Origin: Autumnicola patrickiae
GTDB lineage: Bacteria; Bacteroidota; Bacteroidia; Flavobacteriales; Flavobacteriaceae
Direction: 5' to 3'
NCBI RefSeq assembly: GCF_031846525.1
Contig: NZ_JAVRHM010000007.1
Location: 62,001 to 126,000 of the forward strand
Length of the DNA: 64,000 nt
Shown: in pieces, positions 25,896-34,832 of the stretch
Layout: every line of letters starts with the position of its first letter
How positions within the stretch are numbered: position 1 is the first letter of the stretch
Position numbers and translations under genes: made by a program
The notes under the pieces: generated by a model
The model's input: the letters and a program-made list of their open reading frames with translations, nothing else
What the model was told of the DNA's origin: nothing
The model's database searches: none

Positions 25896-25917
25896 ATTTT
25901 TAGACAAGTCTAAAAAT
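25896..25917. promoter_or_regulatory. Probable DtxR/MntR-type operator
   Basis: A 22-bp inverted repeat, arms ATTTTTAGAC and GTCTAAAAAT around AA, is centred between the divergent TonB receptor and DtxR-family genes. Perfect ten-base arms in a 99-bp gap and the regulator beside it make autoregulation and receptor control likely. Confidence 0.75.
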
Positions 25918-25966
25918 AGGATTTAAAGATTTAAAAATGTAATTTTGGAAGACGTAAATATTCATT

Positions 25967-26623
25967 ATGTTTAGCCTTTCTGAAGAAAATTATTTAAAAG
26001 CTATTTTCCACCTGGAGCGTTCTTACAAGACAGGAGTAAGTACAAATGCCCTGGCAGAAGAGATGGAAACAAAAGCGTCTTCTGTGACAGATATGATCAA
26101 AAAACTTTCAGGAAAGAAACTGGTCAATTATCGCAAATATCAGGGTGTGAAATTAAGTGAATTAGGGAGAGAGACCGCTATAGAAGTGATCAGGAAACAT
26201 CGCTTATGGGAGTATTTTCTGGTGGAAAAACTGGATTTTCAATGGGACGAGGTACATGAAATAGCAGAACAGCTGGAGCATATAAAATCTGAAAAACTTA
26301 TCAGTCAGCTTGATAGATTCTTAGGCTTTCCAAAACGTGATCCCCACGGCGACCCTATTCCCGATGCCCAGGGAAACTTTGCGGTATCTAATAAAATACT
26401 GCTCGCAGAACTGGAAAAAAGTAAAACAGGAATGTGTGTGGGTGTAAAAGACTCTTCAGTAGATTTTTTGCGCTTTCTCGATAAAAATAACATTGCCCTG
26501 GGAAAAGAAATAAGAGTTTTGGAAAAGGAAACTTTTGATGGATCTATGCTCATTTCCATCGAAAATAATGAACTGCGAATTTCCCAGGTTGTCTCTAATA
26601 ACCTTTATATAAAAACACATTAG
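25967..26623 (+). CDS. DtxR/MntR-family metal-dependent regulator
   Basis: Metal-sensing repressor of 218 residues. It has an N-terminal winged helix (about 1-70, SVTDMIKKLSGKKLVNYR), a dimerisation domain with metal ligands (HRLWEYFLVEKLDF, DEVHEIAEQLEHI, about 85-110), and a C-terminal FeoA/SH3-like domain (about 150-216). It probably binds Fe2+ or Mn2+ and represses uptake genes. It starts 50 nt from the palindrome at 25896-25917 and is followed after one base by a ZIP transporter. Confidence 0.92.
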   Translation: MFSLSEENYLKAIFHLERSYKTGVSTNALAEEMETKASSVTDMIKKLSGKKLVNYRKYQGVKLSELGRETAIEVIRKHRLWEYFLVEKLDFQWDEVHEIAEQLEHIKSEKLISQLDRFLGFPKRDPHGDPIPDAQGNFAVSNKILLAELEKSKTGMCVGVKDSSVDFLRFLDKNNIALGKEIRVLEKETFDGSMLISIENNELRISQVVSNNLYIKTH

Positions 26624-26624
26624 A

Positions 26625-27446
26625 ATGGAACAAATAATTACCTACTTCGGGCAATTGGATCCTGTATTGGCGGCTTTTTTGGCGACATTATTTACATGGG
26701 GACTTACTGCTTTGGGCGCCTCCCTTGTTTTTCTTTTTAAGAAAATGAATAGAAAAATCTTTGATGGGATGCTGGGATTTACCGGCGGAGTAATGGTTGC
26801 AGCGAGTTTCTGGAGCCTTCTTGCTCCCGGGATAGAAATGAGCCCTGGCGAAGGTTTTGCCAAAGTCGTCCCTGCAGTTGTAGGTTTCGGACTGGGTGCC
26901 TTGTTTATTTTTGGACTTGATAAAGTACTGCCGCACCTGCATGTGAATTTTAAAATGGATGAAAAGGAAGGGGTGAAGACCAAATGGCATAAATCTGTTC
27001 TTTTAACTCTGGCAATTACGCTCCATAACATTCCTGAAGGTCTGGCGGTGGGAGTCTTGTTTGGTGGTGCCGCTGCGGGACTTCCGGGTGCAAGTATTGG
27101 CGGAGCTGTTGCGCTGGCTATCGGAATCGGACTTCAAAATTTTCCTGAAGGTTTTGCAGTAGCGATGCCGTTGAGAGGACAGGGCTTAAGCAGATGGAAA
27201 AGTTTTAACTTCGGACAACTTTCGGCAATTGTGGAACCTGTGGCGGCTGTTTTAGGAGCATGGGCGGTTCTTACTTTCGAGCCTATTTTGCCTTATGCGC
27301 TGTGTTTTGCGGCAGGAGCAATGATTTTTGTGGTTGTGGAAGAAGTAGTGCCAGAGGCACAACAGGGAAATTATACCGATATTTCTACTATGGGTTTTAT
27401 AGGTGGCTTTATGGTAATGATGACGCTGGACGTTGGTTTAGCGTAA
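26625..27446 (+). CDS. ZIP-family divalent metal transporter
   Basis: Inner-membrane importer of 273 residues with eight hydrophobic segments, similar to ZupT-like ZIP proteins that carry zinc, iron or manganese. The metal-path motifs HNIPEGLAVGVLFG (about 134-147) and QNFPEGFAVAMPL (about 172-184) carry the conserved H/N and E residues of TM4 and TM5. It starts one base after the DtxR-type regulator and is surely cotranscribed with it, so it should be switched by the same metal. Confidence 0.92.
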   Translation: MEQIITYFGQLDPVLAAFLATLFTWGLTALGASLVFLFKKMNRKIFDGMLGFTGGVMVAASFWSLLAPGIEMSPGEGFAKVVPAVVGFGLGALFIFGLDKVLPHLHVNFKMDEKEGVKTKWHKSVLLTLAITLHNIPEGLAVGVLFGGAAAGLPGASIGGAVALAIGIGLQNFPEGFAVAMPLRGQGLSRWKSFNFGQLSAIVEPVAAVLGAWAVLTFEPILPYALCFAAGAMIFVVVEEVVPEAQQGNYTDISTMGFIGGFMVMMTLDVGLA

Positions 27447-27818
27447 ATCCACACCAATCTTTTTCTCAAAATTTAAACTGAAGTCATTCCTGTGAAGGAT
27501 GGTGCAATTTGCAGGTCGATAATTGCCATTTTAGAGGCATCATCTTTTAATGCTGGTTCAGAGATTTTTCCACGTTCTGCAGGCAATAATTTTGCTGATT
27601 ATTAGAATAACTCTGACTTACAGAGGCGATAAATGCAATTTCTGAATACGATTAAATGAAATATCACGGCAAAAGAGTTCTTGCAGAAGAATTTTTCGCA
27701 CTCAGCACGATTATTTTCAGGAAATAGATGTGAAATTTTGAATTTCAGACCTCCTCCTGAAGGACATTAAATTAAAAACTTATTTTGAAATTTCCAGAAA
27801 ACCGAAGTAGTAGCGTAA
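27447..27818. other. Gene-free gap with one dispersed repeat
   Basis: 372 bp between convergent genes. It holds repeat copy A at 27512-27539; I see no convincing gene, tRNA or strong terminator elsewhere in it. Confidence 0.6.
27512..27539 (+). repeat. Dispersed repeat, copy A
   Basis: CAGGTCGATAATTGCCATTT, then TAGAGGCA; TGCC and GGCA arms form a small hairpin. It starts 66 nt after the ZIP gene stop, in the same orientation as copies B and C after other plus-strand genes. Confidence 0.8.
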
Positions 27819-27971
27819 TTAACTACAGCCGCAACCTGAAACTCCGCAGGCTTTCTCCTTTTCGCTTTTTCTACGGGTTAAAAAAGCCGGCTTCCAAATA
27901 AATTTACTAACCATATATCCCACTGCAATCGCAAAGGTGATGAAAACTAAAATATGTTGTAGTAATTCCAT
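27819..27971 (-). CDS. FeoB-associated Cys-rich membrane protein
   Basis: A 50-residue protein starting at ATG 27971: one membrane helix (about residues 5-24, ILVFITFAIAVGYMVSKFIW), a basic stretch (TRRKSEKEK), then a cysteine-rich tail with C42, C47 and C49 (ACGVSGCGCS). This is the layout of the FeoB-associated Cys-rich family, thought to assist ferrous iron transport. It lies 36 nt after feoB on the same strand. The tail could bind Fe2+ or an iron-sulfur cluster, which is inference. Confidence 0.88.
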   Translation of the reverse strand: MELLQHILVFITFAIAVGYMVSKFIWKPAFLTRRKSEKEKACGVSGCGCS

Positions 27972-28007
27972 AATAACTGAGTCGTTTTTTTACAGTTTTC
28001 TTACAAA

Positions 28008-30110
28008 TTATTTTAAAAGTTGAAAAGCAGCCAAAGCAACAATATATGCAAAGGCGCTCATAAGAACCAGTTGCAATATAGGCCATTTCCAGGTATTGGT
28101 TTCTCTTTTCACAATTGCGAGTGTACTCATACACTGCATGGCAAAAGCATAGAAAAGTAACAGGCTTATCCCGCTGGCGAAGGTAAATAACGGTCCTCCA
28201 AGTACGGGATTGGTTTCTGCTGCCATTCGATTTATTATTGTTTCTTCTTCGTCGCTCCCCACACTGTAAATAGTGGCCAGTGTACCTACAAAAACTTCTC
28301 TTGCAGCAAAAGAACTAATTATGGCTATGCCTATCTTCCAGTCATATCCAAGAGGGGTCACCGCCGGTTCTATTGCGCGACCCATTATTCCGATATAGGA
28401 ATGTCTTAATTTATAGGAGGCAACATCCTCCTGAAATTCTTCCGAAGAGATATTTTGTTCAGAATCATACCTCGAGGCTACTATTTCTTCAGCATTCTGA
28501 AAATCCTCACCAGGTCCAAAGCTGGCCAGGACCCAAAGGATTATTGAAATTGCGAGAATGATCTTACCGGCTCCCAGCACAAAAGATTTTGTTTTTTCAA
28601 CAACATTAATAGCAATATTTTTTATCATCGGCACCTTGTAATTCGGCATTTCAATAACAAAATAGGTCCTGCTCTTAATGTTTAATATGTTGTTTAAGAT
28701 CCATGCCGAAAGAATAGCCGTTCCAAAACCTATAAGATAAAGCAGCATTAAGGTAAGGCCCTGGTAGTTAAATCCCCATATTGTTTTGTCGGGAATTACC
28801 AGTGCTATTATGATAAGATAGACCGGAAGCCTTGCAGAACAGGTTGTAAAAGGAACTACTAAAATGGTAATTAAACGTTCTTTCCAGTTTTCAATATTAC
28901 GGGTTGCCATAACTGCCGGGATTGCACAGGCAGTACCCGAAACCAGCGGAACAACACTTTTGCCGCTTAAACCAAATTTTCGCATAATCCTGTCCATTAA
29001 AAAAACCACCCGGCTCATATACCCGGTTTCTTCCAGAATACTGATGAACAGGAACAGGAAGGCGATTTGCGGAATAAAAATTATTATCCCTCCCAGACCG
29101 GGAATTATTCCTTCTGCCAGTAAATCTGTAAAAACTCCTGGAGGAAAGGTATTGTTTACCAATTCGCTAAGCGAGGCAAAAGCTTCATCGATGAGGTCCA
29201 TGGGATAAACGGACCAGTCGTAAATGGCTTGGAATATTAATAGTAAAATAGAGAAGAAAACCACATATCCCCAAACTTTATGGGTAAGCACCCTGTCCAG
29301 CTTTGCTCTTATGTCTGTCGCGGCATTTAAATCTACAGTCAATGCCTGCTTGAGAGTTCCGTTTATAAATTGATACCTTAACACCGTCTCCTTTTGCTGA
29401 AGACGCTTTAAATCACTTTCCGACTTTGTGTTAAAATCGGAGGATTTATGTAGTTCCTGGCGGTTAACATTTCCAAAGTTTACATCCTGTGTAATTACCA
29501 GCCATAGCTTATAAACAGATTGATTAGGAAAAGCTTTCCTAAGTCTTTCAAAATATTCGGGATCAATTATTGAAGCATCAAGACAAGGTTCTGTAGGGAT
29601 CTGTTTATAGTTAATAATCATTTCCTTAAGCTCATCGATTCCTTGATTCTTTCTTGCGCTCACAAGGGCTACTTTGGTCTTTAGGCGCTCTTCAAGTATT
29701 TCAATATCAAGAGAAATACCCTTGCGTTCCATACGGTCTGCCATGTTAACGGCCAGTATGGTAGGTATGCCAAGCTCTTTAATTTGGGTAAATAGAAGGA
29801 GGTTGCGTTTAAGGTTTTCAACATCACTTACCACCACAGCGACATCTGGATAATCTTTGTCGTTTTTATTAAGCAATAGCTCAATAACCACATTTTCATC
29901 CAGGGAAGAAGCGTTAAGACTGTAAGTTCCCGGTAGGTCAAGAATGTGAGCTTTTAAGCCGCGGGGCAATTTGCAGATTCCTTCCTTTTTTTCTACCGTA
30001 ATCCCGGGGTAATTCCCAACCTTTTGGTTTAACCCCGTAAGCTGGTTAAAAACAGAAGTCTTCCCGGTATTGGGATTTCCTATTAAGGCGACATTAATTT
30101 GTTTGCCCAT
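28008..30110 (-). CDS. feoB: Ferrous iron transport protein B
   Basis: Inner-membrane Fe2+ importer of 700 residues. The N-terminal G domain has G1 GNPNTGKTS (11-19), G3 DLPGTYS (about 58-64) and G4 VNMADRM (about 120-126). After a helical linker (about 190-280) come the membrane domains with two Gate regions, including the PVYLIIIALV and FVGTLATIYSVG segments. C-terminal helices end the protein. It starts one base after feoA and is followed by the Cys-rich accessory protein, forming a feoA-feoB-accessory operon. Confidence 0.97.
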   Translation of the reverse strand: MGKQINVALIGNPNTGKTSVFNQLTGLNQKVGNYPGITVEKKEGICKLPRGLKAHILDLPGTYSLNASSLDENVVIELLLNKNDKDYPDVAVVVSDVENLKRNLLLFTQIKELGIPTILAVNMADRMERKGISLDIEILEERLKTKVALVSARKNQGIDELKEMIINYKQIPTEPCLDASIIDPEYFERLRKAFPNQSVYKLWLVITQDVNFGNVNRQELHKSSDFNTKSESDLKRLQQKETVLRYQFINGTLKQALTVDLNAATDIRAKLDRVLTHKVWGYVVFFSILLLIFQAIYDWSVYPMDLIDEAFASLSELVNNTFPPGVFTDLLAEGIIPGLGGIIIFIPQIAFLFLFISILEETGYMSRVVFLMDRIMRKFGLSGKSVVPLVSGTACAIPAVMATRNIENWKERLITILVVPFTTCSARLPVYLIIIALVIPDKTIWGFNYQGLTLMLLYLIGFGTAILSAWILNNILNIKSRTYFVIEMPNYKVPMIKNIAINVVEKTKSFVLGAGKIILAISIILWVLASFGPGEDFQNAEEIVASRYDSEQNISSEEFQEDVASYKLRHSYIGIMGRAIEPAVTPLGYDWKIGIAIISSFAAREVFVGTLATIYSVGSDEEETIINRMAAETNPVLGGPLFTFASGISLLLFYAFAMQCMSTLAIVKRETNTWKWPILQLVLMSAFAYIVALAAFQLLK

Positions 30111-30111
30111 G

Positions 30112-30342
30112 CTAGTCGATTAATTCGATTTCAATCTGCAAAGCGGTTTCTTTTCTAATGGCAAGATGGCTTCCGTTAACATTGAGGTACAGGGGATCTC
30201 TAAAAGGCGCAATCTGCACCAGCTCTACTTCGTTCCCAGGCAGGCAACCCATTTCCAGAAGCTTAAGAGGGACTGCATCTGCAGAGAATTCTTTTATAAT
30301 TCCCCGTTGTCCTCGCCTGAGATGTGCTACCGTAACTTTCAA
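30112..30342 (-). CDS. feoA: Ferrous iron transport protein A
   Basis: Small SH3-fold cytosolic protein (76 residues) needed for FeoB function. Typical features are LLEMGCLPGNEVELVQIAPFRDPLYLNVNGSHLAIRK spread over residues 29-65, with the G-(L/C)-x-PG turn and the ALRKxxA-like end (IRKETALQI). It heads the feoAB operon. The upstream gap has a loose TTTAGA/TTTAAA pair but no clear DtxR operator. Confidence 0.93.
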   Translation of the reverse strand: MKVTVAHLRRGQRGIIKEFSADAVPLKLLEMGCLPGNEVELVQIAPFRDPLYLNVNGSHLAIRKETALQIEIELID

Positions 30343-30420
30343 TGTTTATTTAGATTGATTTTAAACAAGGCAAAAGTAAGGGAAATAACCCTACTAGAAA
30401 AGCCTGAAGCTTAAAAACTG

Positions 30421-31095
30421 CTATTCCTGTTGTTTGTTCTTTAAAAAATCTATATCGGCCATTAAATTTTCAATAGCTTCAGGATTTGTCCCGTCATAGA
30501 AACCGCGTATCTGTTGGTTTTTATCTACTAGCACAAAATTTTCGGTATGGATCATGTCGTATTTCCCGCCATCTCCTGTGCTCTTTGTTGCGAGGTAAGA
30601 TTTTCTTGCTAGGTCATAAATCTGTTTTTTATCACCTGTTACCAAATTCCATTTATCATCTATTACGCCTTTTTCTTCCGCATATTTCTTTAGCACCGGG
30701 ACGCTGTCGGTTCTTGGGAAAACTGTGTGCGAGAGCAGAAAAACTTCAGGATCATTCTTAATCTTTTCCTGAATTTTCAGCATATGATCTGTCATTACCG
30801 GGCAAATGGTAAGGCAGGTGGTAAAGAAGAAGTCGGCTACGTAAATTTTATCTTTATAGAAATCCTGCGTGATCGTATCCCCGTTTTGGTTCACAAGTTC
30901 AAAATCTGCAATTTTGTGGTATTTTCTAATGTACTGAACCGTAGTATCCACTAATTCTGCATTCACCATATCGGGCTGATAAACGGGCAAAGTTTTTTCA
31001 GGTTTCAGCAGCGAATAAATACTGAAAAGCATTATTGCTGAAAGAATCGAAAAAACAATGGCAAAGGTTTTGTAGCGCTTAAAAAACTTTAGCAT
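30421..31095 (-). CDS. SCO1/SenC-family copper chaperone-like protein
   Basis: Membrane-anchored thioredoxin-fold protein of 224 residues, probably helping copper delivery to cytochrome c oxidase or acting as a periplasmic thiol oxidoreductase. It has an N-terminal membrane helix (about 12-30), the copper-binding CxxxC in FFTTCLTICPVM (C94 and C98) and the distal histidine in DMIHTENFVLVD (about residue 182). All three ligands are present. It is divergent from rseP. Confidence 0.92.
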   Translation of the reverse strand: MLKFFKRYKTFAIVFSILSAIMLFSIYSLLKPEKTLPVYQPDMVNAELVDTTVQYIRKYHKIADFELVNQNGDTITQDFYKDKIYVADFFFTTCLTICPVMTDHMLKIQEKIKNDPEVFLLSHTVFPRTDSVPVLKKYAEEKGVIDDKWNLVTGDKKQIYDLARKSYLATKSTGDGGKYDMIHTENFVLVDKNQQIRGFYDGTNPEAIENLMADIDFLKNKQQE

Positions 31096-31247
31096 GAATA
31101 CAATTTTGATGCAAAATTAACTGCTGGGAATCAAATAGTCGCAATTTGAAGCCTAAAATTTCATATTTGCAAACAGTGGTAGATTAATACTTTTCTAGTA
31201 GTTTTTAAAAAGTTACTTTTGTGCGATTAAATTTTGAAGTTTAGAGA

Positions 31248-32564
31248 ATGGATCCATTTGCAGTTAAAGCAATACAACTTTTACTAAGTTTATCATTGCT
31301 TATTGTATTACACGAATTCGGGCATTACATCCCCGCGAAGATATTTAAAACAAGAGTAGAGAAATTTTTCCTGTTTTTTGATGTAAAATTTGCGCTTTTC
31401 AAGAAGAAAATAGGCGATACTGTCTACGGAATCGGGTGGCTGCCCCTTGGTGGTTACGTGAAGATTTCCGGGATGGTAGACGAGAGTATGGATAAGGAGC
31501 AGATGGCACAGCCGCCACAGCCCTGGGAATTCCGTAGTAAACCTGCGTGGCAGCGTTTAATTATCATGCTGGGAGGGGTAACCGTAAACCTGGTACTGGG
31601 CTTTGTCATCTTTATGATGATCCTTTTTGTTTGGGGAACCCGCTATGTGGGTGCCGAGCAAATGCCTGATGGTTTTGCAGTAGTAGACGAATTTAAGGAG
31701 TACGGTTTTCAAGATGGAGACAGAATTTTGGAGGTAAACGGAACAAGTTTTGAAAATAGCCTCGATATTAACCGCCACCTCTTTATGCGGGATGTGAATT
31801 CCATCACCGTTCTACACCAGGATGGAAGTCAGGAAACTATTTCTATACCGGAAACGGTTGGTGCACAAATGTGGGAAGAAGGAATAATGCAGCCTTTTGT
31901 GCCTATACAGTCGCCGGTGTTGGATACAGTGGTGGCAGATAGGGCAGCGGCGTTGGCCGGGCTTCAGAAAGGCGACAGCATAATTTCGTTGAACAGTCAG
32001 GAAATAGGCTATTGGCACGAAGTAAGTCCTGTTACCAAAGGAAATCCCAACAAAGAAATAGAAGTGGTTTACGAGCGTGCTGGTGAAATTAATGGTACTA
32101 AGATTACTCCAGATGAGGAGGGATTAATAGGCGTAGCGGCTGTTCGCGGCTTCGACTTCGAGAAGCGTGAATATGGCTTTGCCGAAAGTATTACGGAAGG
32201 TTTTAAATACGGTTACTGGACATTGCACGATTATGTTGCCCAATTTGAATATATTTTCACCAAGAAAGGAGCTTCCCAACTTGGTGGTTTTGGTGCTATT
32301 GGTGGCTTGTTTCCAGATACCTGGAACTGGGCCGGTTTCTGGCATACAACCGCTTTTATTTCTATAATTCTGGCATTTATGAATATTTTGCCGATTCCGG
32401 CTTTAGACGGTGGGCACGTGGTATTCTTGCTTTATGAGATGGTCACAGGAAGAACACCAAATGATAAATTTATGGAAGTCGCTCAGTTAATTGGCTTCGT
32501 TATTATTTTCGCGCTTGTGCTGTATGCCAACGGAAACGACATTTATAAATGGTTGTTTGAATAA
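31248..32564 (+). CDS. rseP: RIP metalloprotease RseP (site-2 protease)
   Basis: Inner-membrane zinc protease that cuts membrane-bound anti-sigma factors and remnant signal peptides. HEFGH (22-26) gives two zinc ligands and the catalytic Glu, and LPIPALDGGHV (near residue 383) gives the third ligand. Two PDZ-like domains (about 130-280) lie between membrane segments. At 438 residues it is full length. A TACTTTTG box at 31214-31221 may be its promoter. Confidence 0.95.
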   Translation: MDPFAVKAIQLLLSLSLLIVLHEFGHYIPAKIFKTRVEKFFLFFDVKFALFKKKIGDTVYGIGWLPLGGYVKISGMVDESMDKEQMAQPPQPWEFRSKPAWQRLIIMLGGVTVNLVLGFVIFMMILFVWGTRYVGAEQMPDGFAVVDEFKEYGFQDGDRILEVNGTSFENSLDINRHLFMRDVNSITVLHQDGSQETISIPETVGAQMWEEGIMQPFVPIQSPVLDTVVADRAAALAGLQKGDSIISLNSQEIGYWHEVSPVTKGNPNKEIEVVYERAGEINGTKITPDEEGLIGVAAVRGFDFEKREYGFAESITEGFKYGYWTLHDYVAQFEYIFTKKGASQLGGFGAIGGLFPDTWNWAGFWHTTAFISIILAFMNILPIPALDGGHVVFLLYEMVTGRTPNDKFMEVAQLIGFVIIFALVLYANGNDIYKWLFE

Positions 32565-32582
32565 AATTTGAATTTAAAGAGA

Positions 32583-32610
32583 GGCCTCTAAATTGGCAAT
32601 TTTCGTGCTA
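32583..32610 (-). repeat. Dispersed repeat, copy K (reverse)
   Basis: GGCCTCTAAATTGGCAATTT followed by TCGTGCTA on the plus strand matches the reverse complement of copy A at 22 of 28 positions. It is inverted relative to copy B, 38 nt away, so the two could pair. Confidence 0.5.
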
Positions 32611-32647
32611 CTGAATTTTTCACTTTCTGGAAGGGTTCGAAAGTATA

Positions 32648-32674
32648 CAGGTCGATAATTGGCATTTTCAGGCA
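32648..32674 (+). repeat. Dispersed repeat, copy B
   Basis: CAGGTCGATAATTGGCATTT, then TCAGGCA. It lies 84 nt after the rseP stop. Confidence 0.8.
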
Positions 32675-32749
32675 GTCACTTTATTTTTTCAGAATAGGTC
32701 CTGATAAAAGTTTTGATAATTTCTGAAGGGCGTAAAATTACCTACTATC

Positions 32750-34750
32750 ATGAAGAATTTCATACTCTTTATATTTCTTCTCTTTTCTCTGCAGGGATTT
32801 TCTCAAATTTATGATCCTGTAGAATGGTCGACGAGTGTAGAAAAGGTTTCAGATACAGAAAATGAGTTTCTGCTGATCTTTTCTGCGGAAATTGAAGCGG
32901 GATGGCACCTTTACGCCCAGGATGTCCCTGAAAACGGCCCAATTCCTACCACTTTTTCGTATGAGAAAAATGACAATTATGAAATTTTAGGAGAAACGGA
33001 AGAAGAGGAGGGAGTAACAGTAGACGATCCTGTCTTTGGAATGCGTATCAAGTATTTTGAAGATGAAGCCACTTTCCAGCAACGTATTGTTTTACTGGAA
33101 GAATCAGCTACCATCAATGCTTCTGTTGAATTCATGGTTTGCGACGACGAGCGCTGCTTACCGCCGGCCATCGAGGAATTTACCCTCACTCTACCGGATA
33201 ACGGCGGGATAAATGCTTCCGCAGATCCTTCAATTTTTGATGATAATGTAGATACTGAGAAACCTGCAGATATTTCTAATGAGGTAGAAACTGGAATAAC
33301 TTCTGCAAAAGAGGACAAAAAAGGTCTGTGGAATATCTTCTTTATCGCCTTCCTTTCCGGGTTTGCGGCACTGCTTACGCCCTGCGTTTTTCCTATGATT
33401 CCCATGACGGTAAGTTATTTTACCAAGCAAAGTAAAACCCGGGCAAAGGGAATACGAAATGCCATAATTTATGGGATTTCCATTGTTGTTATTTATGTTT
33501 TGCTGGGAACAGCCGTAACTGCCATTTTTGGCGCAGATTCTCTTAATGCATTGGCCACTAACGTCTGGTTTAACCTCGTTTTCTTTGCGATATTGGTGAT
33601 TTTTGCAGTCTCGTTTTTTGGCGCTTTCGATATCATGCTTCCCAATTCCTGGGCTAATAAAGTGGACTCCCAGGCAGATCGTGGAGGGATAATTGGTATT
33701 TTCTTTATGGCGCTGGCGCTGGCCATTGTCTCTTTTTCCTGTACAGGTCCTATCGTGGGAACCTTGTTGGTACAGGCGGCTTCAAAAGGAGGGATTGCAC
33801 CCATTGTGGGAATGTTGGGATTTTCTTTAGCTATTGCTTTGCCTTTTGCTCTTTTTGCAGCTTTCCCGGGGTGGATGAATACGCTTCCAAAGAGCGGTGG
33901 CTGGCTAAATACAGTAAAAGTTTTTCTCGGATTCCTTGAGCTGGCGCTTGCCTTCAAATTCCTTTCTCAGGCAGATCTTGTGCTGCAATTGCACCTATTG
34001 GAACGGGAAGTGTTTATCGCAATCTGGATTGCCATTTTTGGTACCCTTGCCTTCTATTTATTCGGAAAAATAAAATTACCCCACGATTCTCCTTTGGAAT
34101 CCATTTCCGTGGGCAGAATGATGATGGGCTTGTTGGTGCTCACATTTACCATATATCTTATTCCCGGACTTTGGGGAGCTCCGCTGAATCTGATTAGTGC
34201 ATTTCCGCCACCAATGGAGTACAGTGAATCGCCTTACGGAGTGGGATACACCAAAAATATAGCTTCCGGATCGGCTGCCAATGCTGAATTACCCGAAGGC
34301 GCGCACCTGATGCCTCCGCACGATATTCTGGTTTTTAACGATTATGAAAAAGGGCTTTCCTATGCTGAAGAAGTGGACAAGCCGGTAATGCTGGATTTTA
34401 CAGGTTGGGCTTGTGTGAATTGTCGTAAGATGGAGCAAAATGTATGGCCAAAACAGCGCATTTTGGATATCCTGAAGAACGATATTGTCCTTGTATCACT
34501 TTATGTAGATGATAAACGGGATTTATCCGAAGAGGACATTTATACTTCAGAGACTACAGGAAGAGAAATTAATACAGTGGGTGAAAAATGGAGCGACTTT
34601 CAGATTAGCAGATTTGAAGCCAATGCGCAGCCTTTTTATGTGCTGTTGGATCCTGACGGTGAGAAACTCAATGAGCCTGCTGCCTATACTCCAGATCCAG
34701 ATAAATACTACGAATGGTTACAGGAAGGAATTTCTGCTTATAAAGAATAA
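32750..34750 (+). CDS. DsbD-like thiol:disulfide interchange protein
   Basis: Three-part membrane electron carrier of 666 residues that brings reducing power to the periplasm. A signal peptide (1-19) is followed by a DsbD N-terminal domain with C131 and C136 (CDDERC). The membrane domain (about 190-480) has the redox cysteine C212 in LTPCVFPMIP and a second in SFSCTGPIVG. A C-terminal thioredoxin-like domain has WACVNC (C555 and C558). All three cysteine pairs are intact. Partners in this organism are unknown. Confidence 0.92.
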   Translation: MKNFILFIFLLFSLQGFSQIYDPVEWSTSVEKVSDTENEFLLIFSAEIEAGWHLYAQDVPENGPIPTTFSYEKNDNYEILGETEEEEGVTVDDPVFGMRIKYFEDEATFQQRIVLLEESATINASVEFMVCDDERCLPPAIEEFTLTLPDNGGINASADPSIFDDNVDTEKPADISNEVETGITSAKEDKKGLWNIFFIAFLSGFAALLTPCVFPMIPMTVSYFTKQSKTRAKGIRNAIIYGISIVVIYVLLGTAVTAIFGADSLNALATNVWFNLVFFAILVIFAVSFFGAFDIMLPNSWANKVDSQADRGGIIGIFFMALALAIVSFSCTGPIVGTLLVQAASKGGIAPIVGMLGFSLAIALPFALFAAFPGWMNTLPKSGGWLNTVKVFLGFLELALAFKFLSQADLVLQLHLLEREVFIAIWIAIFGTLAFYLFGKIKLPHDSPLESISVGRMMMGLLVLTFTIYLIPGLWGAPLNLISAFPPPMEYSESPYGVGYTKNIASGSAANAELPEGAHLMPPHDILVFNDYEKGLSYAEEVDKPVMLDFTGWACVNCRKMEQNVWPKQRILDILKNDIVLVSLYVDDKRDLSEEDIYTSETTGREINTVGEKWSDFQISRFEANAQPFYVLLDPDGEKLNEPAAYTPDPDKYYEWLQEGISAYKE

Positions 34751-34777
34751 TTTGCACTTCAAAAGGGTCTAAATCAT

Positions 34778-34804
34778 TAGGTCGATAACTGCCATTTTAA
34801 GGCA
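34778..34804 (+). repeat. Dispersed repeat, copy C
   Basis: TAGGTCGATAACTGCCATTT, then TAAGGCA; TGCC and GGCA arms form a hairpin. It lies 28 nt after the DsbD-like gene stop, between convergent genes. Confidence 0.8.
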
Positions 34805-34832
34805 TGAATCATTTTCCGGAACAAATGGAATT

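Noticed and set aside
30343..30365. TTTAGA/TTTAAA pair before feoA as a DtxR operator
   Set aside because: Spacing and arm identity differ from the strong site at 25896-25917; not enough to call.
33505..34055. TGCCATTTTTGG matches to the dispersed repeat in the DsbD-like gene (near 33518 and 34030)
   Set aside because: Only 12-13 bases match and they encode A-I-F-G in membrane helices, where this codon run is likely by chance.
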